NCBI GenBank assembly: GCA_963739515.1
Contig: CAVUAO010000003.1
Span: 186,001 to 250,000, forward strand
Reading direction: 5' to 3'
DNA: 64,000 nucleotides
Source: JBFYTX01 sp963739515
GTDB lineage: Bacteria; Chloroflexota; Dehalococcoidia; Dehalococcoidales; RBG-16-60-22
Part shown: positions 51,306-59,721 of the stretch, piece after piece
Numbering within the stretch: the first letter of the stretch is position 1
How the letters are laid out: the number at the start of each line of letters is the position of its first letter
Program-made: the position numbers and the translations under genes
Notes under the pieces: generated by a model
The model's input: only the letters and a program-made list of their open reading frames with translations
Told to the model about the DNA's origin: nothing
Database searches by the model: none

Positions 51306-51758
51306 ATGGCCAAGATAATCGCGGTATGCAAGAGCGAGAAAAAAGGCACGCGAAAGACCCCGCAAGCCGAAATGAAGATTAAAAAAGACTACGGAGTCGC
51401 TGGCGACGCCCACGCGGACTGCCAGACCCACCGGCAGGTGAGCCTGCTGGCCAACGAGAGCATCGACAAGATGCGCGGCAAGGGCTTCGAGTTACACTCG
51501 GGGGACTTTGCGGAAAACCTGACGACGGAGGGCATCGACCTGGCGGCGCTGCCTATCGGCACCAAGCTGAAGGCGGGAAAAGGGGTGGTGCTGGAGGTAA
51601 CGCAGATAGGCAAGGAATGCCATGCAGCCTGCGAAATCCGCAAGCAGGTGGGCGACTGTATCATGCCGCGGGAAGGAATCTTCGCTAAAGTCATCCGCGG
51701 CGGCACCGTCAAGCCCGGCGATTCTCTAGAAATAAGCGACGAAAAGGCCAAAAGATAG
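51306..51758 (+). CDS. MOSC-domain protein
   Basis: A 150-residue protein consisting of one MOSC domain, with GVAGDAHADCQTHRQVSLL, SGDFAENLTTEGIDL and GKECHAACEIRKQ. MOSC proteins bind molybdenum cofactor and handle its sulfur. The conserved Cys residues are present. It sits 7 bases before two fdhD genes, fitting a role in cofactor sulfuration for formate dehydrogenase. Confidence 0.88.
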   Translation: MAKIIAVCKSEKKGTRKTPQAEMKIKKDYGVAGDAHADCQTHRQVSLLANESIDKMRGKGFELHSGDFAENLTTEGIDLAALPIGTKLKAGKGVVLEVTQIGKECHAACEIRKQVGDCIMPREGIFAKVIRGGTVKPGDSLEISDEKAKR

Positions 51759-51765
51759 GGGAAAA

Positions 51766-52482
51766 ATGCCAAATAAAATCCTGGAAACAGTCGAATATAC
51801 CAGAGTCAATGACGGCTGCACGGCATCGCAGGAAAGAATCGTCAAGGAGACCACTCTGACGATTAACGTCAACGGGCAGCCGTTTGCCACGGCGATGATT
51901 TTAGCCACTTTAGAAAAAGAGTTCGTCGTCGGCAACCTATATGTGCAGGGAGTCATAAAAACCGCCGACGATATCGCGTCTTTGACCATAAAAAACAACA
52001 TCGCCGAAGTAACCATAACGGAAAAAACCAGAAATAAAACCGCTCCGAAAACAATCAAGTCCGACCTTAAAGTAAGCCAGGAAGATATTTTCAAATGCGT
52101 TAAAGCCATATTGAAATCCGAGGTATTTACCGAGACGGAGGCGGTGCACTCCGCCGGGCTGTTTCTTAAAGGGAAAGAAACGATTTGCATCGCGGAAGAC
52201 CTGGGAAGGCACAATGCCCTGGATAAAGTAATCGGCTACGGGCTCTTGCATGACATAGATTTCGGCCGGACGGTAGCGGCCTCGACGGGCCGGCAGCCCT
52301 CCGAGATGATATTGAAGTGCCGCAATGCGGGCATCCCGATAATCACTACCAAGGGGGTGCCCACGACCCTCGCCATAGAGATCGCCAGGGAGGCCGGGAT
52401 AACGATTGCCGGGCTGGTGCGGGGAAAAAATATGATAGTCTACTCGCATCCGGAGAGAATCGAGGGCTGCGATGAAAAGTAG
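51766..52482 (+). CDS. FdhD-family protein, paralog 1, without the CxxC motif
   Basis: A 238-residue FdhD homolog. EFVVGNLYVQGVI, VHSAGLFL and EDLGRHNALDKVIG match the family. FdhD passes sulfur to the molybdenum or tungsten cofactor of formate dehydrogenase using a CxxC loop; the corresponding stretch here (between VTITEK and VSQEDI) has no Cys. It may bind cofactor without sulfur transfer, or work as a partner of the next gene, which it overlaps by 11 bases. Confidence 0.87.
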   Translation: MPNKILETVEYTRVNDGCTASQERIVKETTLTINVNGQPFATAMILATLEKEFVVGNLYVQGVIKTADDIASLTIKNNIAEVTITEKTRNKTAPKTIKSDLKVSQEDIFKCVKAILKSEVFTETEAVHSAGLFLKGKETICIAEDLGRHNALDKVIGYGLLHDIDFGRTVAASTGRQPSEMILKCRNAGIPIITTKGVPTTLAIEIAREAGITIAGLVRGKNMIVYSHPERIEGCDEK

Positions 52483-53341
52483 AGACATAGGACTGAAAAA
52501 GTGGACGGCTACCTCTAAAGCGATGGAGTGCTGGAAGCTGGCCGACGGGCGTTTCTCCCGGGCAGAAACCAGCGTGATAATCGAAAGGGAACTGCCGATA
52601 TACGTCAACGGCAAACACCTGGTCACGGCCTCGATAACGCCGGTCATGGAAAAGGAATTCGTCATCGGCTACCTGTACGGGCAGGGATTCATCAACGGCC
52701 TGGAAGAAGTGACATCCGTGGCGATAGAAGATAGCGCCGCGCAGGTGCGACTGAAAGATACCGGCAAGCCGACGAAGACGGCAGGAACCGCGAGCTACCG
52801 CATCGTGTCCGGCGGCGGACGTATCGCCTATGCCGATGTTGCGGAGTCGACGGAGATACGCGACCATCGGAAAATCCGGCAGCGCATTATCTACAAGGCG
52901 ATGAACACCCTTTTCGAGACCGCCAGGATTTACCGGGAGACGGAAGGCGTCCATGCGGCCGGGCTTTTCACCGCCGAGGGAAGCCTTATCTGTATCGTGG
53001 AAGACATCGGCCGGCATAACACCATGGATAAGGTTATCGGCTATGCCCTGTTAAACAGGGTCGATTGCGGCAACACTTTTCTCGTCTCGACCGGGCGGAT
53101 GGCCTCGGAGATGGTGGCGAAAATCGGCCGGGCCGGCATCCCGCTGGTCGCCACCAAGACCGCCGTTACCGATAAAGGACGGGAAATCGGCCGAAAGCTG
53201 GGACTGACCATCATCGGCTTCGTGCGGGACGCCGGGACGCGCATCAACACCGACATGGAAGTGCGAGTAACGGAGAGGGCGGGGATGAAGATTTATACCG
53301 GCGCCGAGAGGGTGCCCTGCGAAGAAGACCGCGCTAGATAA
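52472..53341 (+). CDS. FdhD-family protein, paralog 2, without the CxxC motif
   Basis: A 289-residue FdhD homolog with EFVIGYLYGQGFI, EGVHAAGLFT and EDIGRHNTMDKVIGYAL. The loop that normally carries the sulfur-transfer Cys reads YRIVSGGGRIAYADV, with Gly where Cys is expected. It is longer than paralog 1 and closer to typical FdhD length. Overlap with paralog 1 suggests stoichiometric synthesis. Confidence 0.88.
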   Translation: MKSRDIGLKKWTATSKAMECWKLADGRFSRAETSVIIERELPIYVNGKHLVTASITPVMEKEFVIGYLYGQGFINGLEEVTSVAIEDSAAQVRLKDTGKPTKTAGTASYRIVSGGGRIAYADVAESTEIRDHRKIRQRIIYKAMNTLFETARIYRETEGVHAAGLFTAEGSLICIVEDIGRHNTMDKVIGYALLNRVDCGNTFLVSTGRMASEMVAKIGRAGIPLVATKTAVTDKGREIGRKLGLTIIGFVRDAGTRINTDMEVRVTERAGMKIYTGAERVPCEEDRAR

Positions 53342-53354
53342 AACGGACGGCAAG

Positions 53355-54272
53355 ATGAGCATGCCTAGAAACGAAGTATTGAAAGAACAAATCCTCAAGC
53401 TCAAAAAGGAGAGGAAGGCGGTCATCCTCGCCCACAACTACCAGCGCGGCGAGGTCCAGGACATCGCGGACTTCGTCGGCGACTCACTGGAGCTAAGCCA
53501 GAAGGCAGCCCAGACCGACGCCGACGTCATCATTTTTTGCGGCGTGCATTTCATGGCCGAAACCGCGGCTATTTTGAATCCGGGCAAGACCGTCCTGCTG
53601 CCGGACGCGGGCGCCGTGTGCCCGATGGCCAACATGATTACCGCCGAGCAGCTCCGGCGGAAAAAGCGGGAACTCCCCAACGCCACCGTGGTCACGTACA
53701 TCAACTCCACCGCCGCCGTCAAAGCGGAATCCGACTACTGCTGCACGTCAGCTAATGGCGTGAAAATCGTCGGCAGCATTGATAATCCGGAGATAATCTT
53801 CGTGCCGGACCAGTACCTGGGGGCGTTCATCGCCAGCCGGACCGGGAAAACGCTGACGCTCTGGCCGGGCTACTGCCCGACCCACGTGCGCATCCTGCCC
53901 GAAGACATCATCAACCGGAAAAAAGAGCATCCTAACGCTAAAGTAGTGGTGCACCCCGAATGCCGGCCGGACGTCATCGCGCTGGCGGACGAAGCCCTGA
54001 GCACCAGCGGCATGATACGCTACGCCGCCCGCCCGGACGTTAACGAACTGATTGTGGGGACGGAGGTGGAGATTCTGCACCGGCTCAACAAGGAAAACCC
54101 GGGCAAGCAATTCTACGCGGCTTCAAAAAAAGCCGTCTGCCCCAACATGAAAAAGATCACGCTGGACAAGATATTGGAATCAATAGAGACGATGGCGCCG
54201 GTTGTGACCGTGCCGGAGGATATCCGGATACGCGCCAAGAGAGCGGTCGACCGCATGCTGTCAGGAGTGTGA
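53355..54272 (+). CDS. nadA: Quinolinate synthase
   Basis: A 305-residue 4Fe-4S enzyme of NAD synthesis. Cluster ligands Cys89, Cys174 and Cys262 show the expected spacing; ILAHNYQRGEVQDIADFVGDS and VHPECRPDV are family motifs. nadB and nadC are not adjacent. It follows fdhD paralog 2 by 13 bases. Confidence 0.95.
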   Translation: MSMPRNEVLKEQILKLKKERKAVILAHNYQRGEVQDIADFVGDSLELSQKAAQTDADVIIFCGVHFMAETAAILNPGKTVLLPDAGAVCPMANMITAEQLRRKKRELPNATVVTYINSTAAVKAESDYCCTSANGVKIVGSIDNPEIIFVPDQYLGAFIASRTGKTLTLWPGYCPTHVRILPEDIINRKKEHPNAKVVVHPECRPDVIALADEALSTSGMIRYAARPDVNELIVGTEVEILHRLNKENPGKQFYAASKKAVCPNMKKITLDKILESIETMAPVVTVPEDIRIRAKRAVDRMLSGV

Positions 54273-54275
54273 AAC

Positions 54276-54605
54276 ATGGAAAAATCAAAGTATATCGTGG
54301 TACTGATCACCGCGAAAGACACCAACGAAGCGCATGACATCGCCGATGCCCTGCTCGACCAGCGGCTGGCGGCCTGCATCAACATCACGGCGGAGGTGGA
54401 TTCCCATTACTGGTGGCGCGGAAAAGTGGAGTCGGCCGAGGAGAGCATGCTCATCGTCAAGAGCCGGGAGGCCCTGCTGGGGGAAATTATAGAAGCGGTC
54501 AAGAAAATCCACGGCTACGAAGTCCCGGAAATAATCGCCTTGCCTGTAGTCGGCGGGGACAAGGACTACCTGGACTGGATAGACGGCGAGGCTACGGGGA
54601 GGTAA
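54276..54605 (+). CDS. cutA: CutA1-family protein
   Basis: A 109-residue trimeric ferredoxin-fold protein with ITAKDTNEAHDIADALLDQRLAACINI and SHYWWRGKVESAEE. CutA proteins are widespread and linked to divalent metal tolerance, but their true function is unsettled. It starts 3 bases after nadA. Confidence 0.93.
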   Translation: MEKSKYIVVLITAKDTNEAHDIADALLDQRLAACINITAEVDSHYWWRGKVESAEESMLIVKSREALLGEIIEAVKKIHGYEVPEIIALPVVGGDKDYLDWIDGEATGR

Positions 54606-54609
54606 AGCC

Positions 54610-55359
54610 ATGCTAACCGAGAAAGAAAAACAAAGATACGACCGGCAAATAATGATATACGGGTTCGGAGAGGCGGGGCAGGAGAAACTAAAAAAGGCCA
54701 AAGTATTCATCGCCGGGGCGGGGGGACTGGGCTCACCGGTAGCTATCTACCTGGCGGCGGCGGGCATCGGCACGATACGTATCGCCGACCACGATACGAT
54801 AGAGCTCAGCAACCTCAACCGGCAGGTACTGCACTGGGAAGAAAACATCGGCGGGAGAAAAGTGGACTCGGCAGCGGAGAAGCTGAGGAAACTGAACCCG
54901 AATATAAAAGTAGAGACCACCGCGGAGACAATAACCGAAGCCAATGTCTCGCGCCTGGTGGGAGACTCGGACTTAATCGTCGATGCGATGGACAATCTGC
55001 CCACCCGGTACCTACTCAATAGGGTAATCTTCGAAAAGAAAATACCATTTTTCCACGGGGCGGTCTACGGCTTCGAGGGAAGGGCGATGACGGTAATACC
55101 GGGCAAAACAGCCTGTCTCAACTGCCTTTACCATAACGCCCGGGTGCCCAAGGAAAAGTTCCCGGTCATCGGAGTAACGCCGGCGGTCATCGGCTGTATC
55201 CAGGCGACCGAGGTTATTAAATATTTAACGGGGCTCGGCGAGCTGCTGACCAATAGAATCCTGAATTACGACGCCCTAAGGATGCGCTTTACCGAGTTCA
55301 CCATCAAGCCGGACCCGAACTGCGAACACTGCGGAAAAGCAGCGGGGAAGAAAAAATGA
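54610..55359 (+). CDS. HesA/MoeB/ThiF-family E1-like adenylyltransferase
   Basis: A 249-residue enzyme that adenylates the C-terminal Gly-Gly of a ubiquitin-like sulfur carrier. Features are YDRQIMIYGFGEAGQEKL, the nucleotide loop GAGGLGSPVAIYLAAAG, and a zinc site from two CxxC pairs (ACLNCLYH, CEHCG). The next gene encodes a MoaD/ThiS-like carrier and overlaps it by 4 bases, so the pair is probably specific. No rhodanese domain. Confidence 0.93.
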   Translation: MLTEKEKQRYDRQIMIYGFGEAGQEKLKKAKVFIAGAGGLGSPVAIYLAAAGIGTIRIADHDTIELSNLNRQVLHWEENIGGRKVDSAAEKLRKLNPNIKVETTAETITEANVSRLVGDSDLIVDAMDNLPTRYLLNRVIFEKKIPFFHGAVYGFEGRAMTVIPGKTACLNCLYHNARVPKEKFPVIGVTPAVIGCIQATEVIKYLTGLGELLTNRILNYDALRMRFTEFTIKPDPNCEHCGKAAGKKK

Positions 55360-55628
55360 GCGTAGAAATAGAGCTATCTTCCATCTTCGGCATATACACG
55401 GGCGGCCAACTCAACATGAAAGTGGCGGGAAAAACGGTGCGCGAAAGCCTGCACGACCTGGTGCAGCAGTACCCCAAACTGAAAAAGATGCTGCTCGATA
55501 ACGACGGGAACCTGATGCATTCCTACGATTATTTCATCAACGAGGCAAGCGTCTACCCCAAAGACATGAACGCGCCGCTCAAGGATGGCGATAAGCTCAA
55601 TATCATCTACGTCATCCACGGCGGCTAA
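55356..55628 (+). CDS. MoaD/ThiS-family ubiquitin-like sulfur carrier
   Basis: A 90-residue beta-grasp protein ending in the obligatory Gly-Gly (IIYVIHGG). It resembles MoaD-like small archaeal-type modifiers in length. It would be charged by the adjacent E1-like enzyme and donate sulfur to molybdopterin or another acceptor. No moaE is nearby. Confidence 0.92.
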   Translation: MSVEIELSSIFGIYTGGQLNMKVAGKTVRESLHDLVQQYPKLKKMLLDNDGNLMHSYDYFINEASVYPKDMNAPLKDGDKLNIIYVIHGG

Positions 55629-55637
55629 GATGTTAAG

Positions 55638-55781
55638 CTAGACCTTGGTCCAGTCGATCTCCAGCTTACAGGCGGGGCAGTCCTGCTTTATCGGCACCAC
55701 GGCTTTACAATGCGGGCAGATGTATTCATCACCTATTTTAATGGGCTTTTCGTGCTTGTCTTTTTTCTTTTCCTTAGCCAT
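55638..55781 (-). CDS. Zinc-ribbon miniprotein 1
   Basis: A 47-residue protein: a Lys-rich start (AKEKKKDKHEKP) and one zinc ribbon, YICPHCKAVVPIKQDCPACKLEIDW. GGGAGG precedes ATG 55781. It is a close paralog of the next upstream gene. Function unknown. Confidence 0.7.
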   Translation of the reverse strand: MAKEKKKDKHEKPIKIGDEYICPHCKAVVPIKQDCPACKLEIDWTKV

Positions 55782-55807
55782 GCTGTACCTCCCGTTCGCT
55801 CGAACTG

Positions 55808-55993
55808 CTATATCTTGGACCAATCGATTTCCTCCCCGCAGCCGGGGCAGTCCTGCTTTACCGGCACTTCGGCTTGGCAATGCGGGCAGATGTATTTTTC
55901 ACGCGATTTAATCGGGGTGTGGGGTGTTTCCACCGGGCGCGGATATGGGGTCAGAGAAGAATCTAATAATTCTTTTTTATCTTCTTCGGGCAT
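55808..55993 (-). CDS. Zinc-ribbon miniprotein 2
   Basis: A 61-residue paralog of the preceding entry with the same ribbon, YICPHCQAEVPVKQDCPGCGEEIDW, after an acidic-polar N-terminus (PEEDKKELLDSS). GGAGG precedes ATG 55993. The pair arose by tandem duplication; DNA identity is high across the ribbon. Confidence 0.7.
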   Translation of the reverse strand: MPEEDKKELLDSSLTPYPRPVETPHTPIKSREKYICPHCQAEVPVKQDCPGCGEEIDWSKI

Positions 55994-56088
55994 AAAGTAC
56001 CTCCATACTAGGTTTTTCAATTAATTGTAGCAGAACAATAATATAATAAATCATACACGGAATGGAAAAAGTATACATTTTTATTAAA

Positions 56089-57249
56089 TTATGCCCGATT
56101 CTCCAGCCAGCGCCGCTTCTGGTCGACGCGGGCCCGCTCATCGGTAGTTTTATAGTTTGCCAGGAAATCCCGGCGGAAAGAGTCGAAAGAGTCGGCCAGG
56201 ATGGCGTCGCGTATCTTACGGATAAGGTTGCTCACAAAACGCAGGTTATGAATCGAGGCCAGTCGCAAAGCCAGCAGCTCCTCACTGCGGAATAAATGGC
56301 ACAAATAGGCGGCGGAAAAAGTGCGGCAGGCATAGCAATCGCAATCGGGGTCGATAGCCCGATCCATTTTGCGATAAACAGCGCGGCGGATATTCACGCG
56401 GCCTTTCCGGGTAAACAAAGCGCCGTTGCGGGCGACGCGGGTGGGCAGCGCGCAGTCGAAGATATCAATGCCGCGCGCCACACTCTCGATAATGTCCTCC
56501 GGGGCGCCGACGCCCATGAGATAGCGGGGCTTGTTTTCCGGAAGCAAAGACGCCGTCAACGCGACCAGCGAGAGGGTAACATCTTTAGGCTCGCCGACGC
56601 TCAGTCCGCCGATCGCATAGCCGGGGAAATCGAGACCAGTGAGGAAACCCGCCGACTGCTTCCGCAGTTCTGGGAACGTCCCTCCCTGGACGATAGCGTA
56701 AAGGGCCTGGGTATTTTTTGTTTTAGCATTAAGGCAGCGCGCCGCCCAGCGATGCGTCCTTTCCATCGCTCGATGCACCTTCTCTTTATTGTCACCATAA
56801 GCGGAACACTCATCCAATACCATAATGATATCGGCGCCTAAAGCCTCCTGGTATTGGACCGCTAGCTCCGGGGTGAGGAAATGCTCGCTGCCATCGATAT
56901 GCGAGCGGAAGGCCACGCCTTCATCGGTGATTTTCAGGAAAGGCGCGAGGCTGAAAACCTGGTAGCCGCCGCTATCGGTAAGGATGGCGCCGTCCCAGGC
57001 CATGAAGCGGTGCAGTCCGCCCAGTTTTTCGATAATATCGATGCCGGGGCGAAGGTAAAGGTGATAGGTATTGGCCAGCAGCATGTTAAAGCCCAGGTCT
57101 TTAATTTCCTGCGGGGTTAAGGTCCTGACGGTGGCCTGGCTGCCTACCGGCAGAAACACAGGGGTCAGGATTTTGCCGTGGGGGGTATCAAGCTCGCCGG
57201 CGCGGGCGAGACATGAGGTGTTAAGCAGGTTAAAGTGTTTTTCAATCAT
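56089..57249 (-). CDS. tgt: Queuine tRNA-ribosyltransferase
   Basis: A 386-residue TIM-barrel enzyme exchanging guanine-34 for a queuine precursor in tRNA. Active-site regions ILTDSGGYQVFSL and GGLSVGEPKD, the nucleophile in GIDIFDCALPTRVARNG, and the zinc site CDCYACRTFSAAYLCH are complete. The start codon directly follows TATAATG. No other queuosine genes nearby. Confidence 0.95.
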   Translation of the reverse strand: MIEKHFNLLNTSCLARAGELDTPHGKILTPVFLPVGSQATVRTLTPQEIKDLGFNMLLANTYHLYLRPGIDIIEKLGGLHRFMAWDGAILTDSGGYQVFSLAPFLKITDEGVAFRSHIDGSEHFLTPELAVQYQEALGADIIMVLDECSAYGDNKEKVHRAMERTHRWAARCLNAKTKNTQALYAIVQGGTFPELRKQSAGFLTGLDFPGYAIGGLSVGEPKDVTLSLVALTASLLPENKPRYLMGVGAPEDIIESVARGIDIFDCALPTRVARNGALFTRKGRVNIRRAVYRKMDRAIDPDCDCYACRTFSAAYLCHLFRSEELLALRLASIHNLRFVSNLIRKIRDAILADSFDSFRRDFLANYKTTDERARVDQKRRWLENRA

Positions 57250-57578
57250 TATATCGTTTTTTAAAACCTGACCGGTTATCCGTTATTCGTTTATTTTATA
57301 TTTTTTTAACTATTTTACGAGTAATTAGCTTCGATATTCGTTTTTTTATTATGTTAAGCCAAATACGATTCCGCGGTTATTCGTTTTTCGATTTATGTTA
57401 AATTAGCTTTAAATTCCGGGTATTCGTTTTTAACTTAAACGCCTCGCCGCTACGCATAAAAATCCAGGGCATATTTTTTATAGTATACAGGGGCAGGAGG
57501 GAAAAAGTACACACTATTTTGGCCGATTTCCCCCGCTTTCTAAGGGGGTGAGGATCTACCATCAGCCCTGTCCTAAAA
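57250..57578. other. AT-rich intergenic region with recurring ATTCGTTT
   Basis: No gene visible. The word TATTCGTTT or TTATTCGTTT recurs around 57284, 57335, 57378 and 57421, spaced 51, 43 and 43 bases, with two copies followed by TATGTTAA. A GGGAAAAAGTACACA stretch near 57500 resembles GGAAAAAGTATACA near 56067 on the other side of tgt. CCCCC and GGGGGTGAG near 57532-57552 look like a partial end of the double-hairpin repeat. Confidence 0.5.
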
Positions 57579-58703
57579 CTACTGCAACAGCCGGTTGGCG
57601 ATAATACTACGGTGCACCTCGGAAATGCCGACGTATATCTCGGTCATCTTGGCGTCGCGGTAGAGTCGCTCCACGGGCAACGACTTCATGGTGCCGTAAG
57701 AGCCGTGGACCTGCATCGCCAGGCGGGTGACCTCGACGGCTACCTGCGAAGCAAAGAGCTTGGCCATGGAGGACTCGTACTGAATGCTCTGACCCTGGTC
57801 GCGCAGGAAAGCGGTGCGGTAGACCAGCCAGCGGGCGGCCTCAATGCGGGAAGCCATCTCCGCCAGCATCTGCTGGATGGACGGCATTTTAGAAATCGGT
57901 TTGCCCCGCGCCTGCCGCTGCCGGGCGTAGTCGAGCGAAAGCTCCAGAGCCGCCTGGGCTACGGCCACCGCCTGCATCGCCACGCTCATCCGCTCGACGC
58001 TGATGGCCTCCAGCAGGATAGCGAACCCCTGCCCTTCCTTGCCGATTAAATTCTCCTCCGGCACATAAACATCATCGAGATTTACGATAGACGTGCCCAG
58101 TCCGCGCAGTCCCATCGTTTCCAGGACCTCCTGGACGGCAAATCCGGGAGATTTTTTCTCGACGATAAAGGCATTCAAACCTTCTCCCTCGCGGCGGGCG
58201 AAAAGAAGCACCACGTCCAACGCGGGCGCTAAAGACATGAACATCTTCTGCCCGTTAATGACAAAGCCCTTACCGCGGCGCCGGGCGGTGGTGGTGATGG
58301 CGGCGGGGTCCGAGCCGGTATCCGGCTCGGTAAAGCCGACACCGCCCAGCAACTCCCCCTTAGCCAGCGGGGTGAGCCAATGCCGCTTCTGCTCTTCCGT
58401 GCCGAAGCGATAGATACCCTCCTCCGGTACGGTATTCACCGCCATGATAGCCCCCACAGAAACGGACGCCTGGCAGATTTGTTCGAGGGCAAGGATAAAG
58501 CCCAGATAGCCGGCGCCGCTGCCGCCGTACTTTTCCGGGAAAGGCAGTCCCTGAAAGCCGCGCCGGCCCATCTCCTTAGCCAGGTCGGCGGGGAATTCAT
58601 TGGAGCGGTCGATTTCCGCCGCCCGGGGGGCTACTTCTTTAGCGGCAAAGTCTTTCGCCAGGCTCTGGAGCATTTTTTGCGACTCGCTCAGATTAAAATC
58701 CAT
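57579..58703 (-). CDS. Acyl-CoA dehydrogenase
   Basis: A 374-residue FAD enzyme that desaturates an acyl-CoA thioester. FTEPDTGSDPAAI, the central beta domain and the C-terminal helices (RQARGKPISKMPSIQQMLAEM, QVHGSYGTMKSLPVERLYRDAKMTEIY) are all present. At the usual catalytic Glu position (YEGT) it has Val358 (IYVGIS), while Glu237 occurs in SVERM, where isovaleryl- and long-chain-type enzymes keep their base. Alone between tgt and the prenyltransferase. ATG 58703 follows GGAG. Confidence 0.92.
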   Translation of the reverse strand: MDFNLSESQKMLQSLAKDFAAKEVAPRAAEIDRSNEFPADLAKEMGRRGFQGLPFPEKYGGSGAGYLGFILALEQICQASVSVGAIMAVNTVPEEGIYRFGTEEQKRHWLTPLAKGELLGGVGFTEPDTGSDPAAITTTARRRGKGFVINGQKMFMSLAPALDVVLLFARREGEGLNAFIVEKKSPGFAVQEVLETMGLRGLGTSIVNLDDVYVPEENLIGKEGQGFAILLEAISVERMSVAMQAVAVAQAALELSLDYARQRQARGKPISKMPSIQQMLAEMASRIEAARWLVYRTAFLRDQGQSIQYESSMAKLFASQVAVEVTRLAMQVHGSYGTMKSLPVERLYRDAKMTEIYVGISEVHRSIIANRLLQ

Positions 58704-58715
58704 CGACACTCTCCG

Positions 58716-59636
58716 CTAACGAATCCAGATATCCAGGCACATCACCAGGAAAATAACCCCGAGGTACGGAAAAGAGGAAAGCCGATAAAGCTTCCAGGCG
58801 TCGTCGGCGGCACGGGAAATTACCAGGCGGGCCGCGGCATAGACCATCACGATACCCAGGATATTGGCGAGAACCAGGTAAAGCCAACCGAAACCCCCGA
58901 CAAAGTACAGGGCGACAGAGAAGGTATACAGCAATATCGAGAAGACCAGCAGCAGCTTGACCGAGTCCCTGACCTCCAGATTGATGGGGAAATATTTGAT
59001 GCCCGCCTGACGGTAATCATCGCGATGGGCGATATTGACGCTCCAGACATGCAGCGGCAGCCAGGCGGTAATAAGGAGACAGAGCAAGAGCAGCTCCCAG
59101 CTTACATGGCGGTTCACCGCCAGCCAGCCCATCAGCAGCGGGGCGCAGGAAGCCAGGACGCCCTGAGGATAGACGCAGGTCAGCTTCTTACGCCATGTGG
59201 CGGCGACCAGCGTGCCCGAGGCGTCCGCGAGAAAGACATAGGGGTGCAGGTACCAGGCTAGGCCTAATCCGATAGCGATTAGGCTGAGTACCAGTGGCAG
59301 CACTTTGCCTGGCGGGGAAATAGCCCGCGAGGGGAGGGCCCGCCAGCAGGTGCGCTGCATACGGGCATCGATAGCGCGGTCGAGAAAGTTGGTCAGGCCG
59401 TTAGCGCCGGCCGAGGCGATTAAGACCGTCAGGAGAACTAAAGCCAGTCGGGGCGAAAGCTGGCCGCCGCCGGCAATAACCGCCGCGGCGAAGCCGATAA
59501 AAGCCAGCAGGACGCTGGGCAGGGGCTTTAAGACCTCGATATATTTCAGGACAGTGCCGAAAGCCCCACCCTTACGTAAAAACAGTCGAGGCCTGCCTCT
59601 GACAAGCTCCGTTACCGTTAATAAAGTCGTCTCCAT
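58716..59636 (-). CDS. Protoheme IX farnesyltransferase-type UbiA prenyltransferase
   Basis: A 306-residue membrane enzyme with about nine hydrophobic helices. The first Asp-rich motif is NFLDRAIDARMQRT and the second is DDYRQAGIKYFP, both as in heme O synthase (CtaB). It would attach a farnesyl chain to heme b. No oxidase genes are nearby, so a related substrate is possible. It lies 12 bases upstream of the acyl-CoA dehydrogenase gene. Confidence 0.85.
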   Translation of the reverse strand: METTLLTVTELVRGRPRLFLRKGGAFGTVLKYIEVLKPLPSVLLAFIGFAAAVIAGGGQLSPRLALVLLTVLIASAGANGLTNFLDRAIDARMQRTCWRALPSRAISPPGKVLPLVLSLIAIGLGLAWYLHPYVFLADASGTLVAATWRKKLTCVYPQGVLASCAPLLMGWLAVNRHVSWELLLLCLLITAWLPLHVWSVNIAHRDDYRQAGIKYFPINLEVRDSVKLLLVFSILLYTFSVALYFVGGFGWLYLVLANILGIVMVYAAARLVISRAADDAWKLYRLSSFPYLGVIFLVMCLDIWIR

Positions 59637-59721
59637 AAATACAACTCAATTATACACAATAAACTCATTCACGGGCTAGGACAAGTTGTATTCAGGATTA
59701 ATCGGTATTAAGATAGGGACG

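Noticed and set aside
57249..57262. TATAAT directly before the tgt ATG as a promoter
   Set aside because: Transcription would begin inside the coding region; no suitable -35 was seen.
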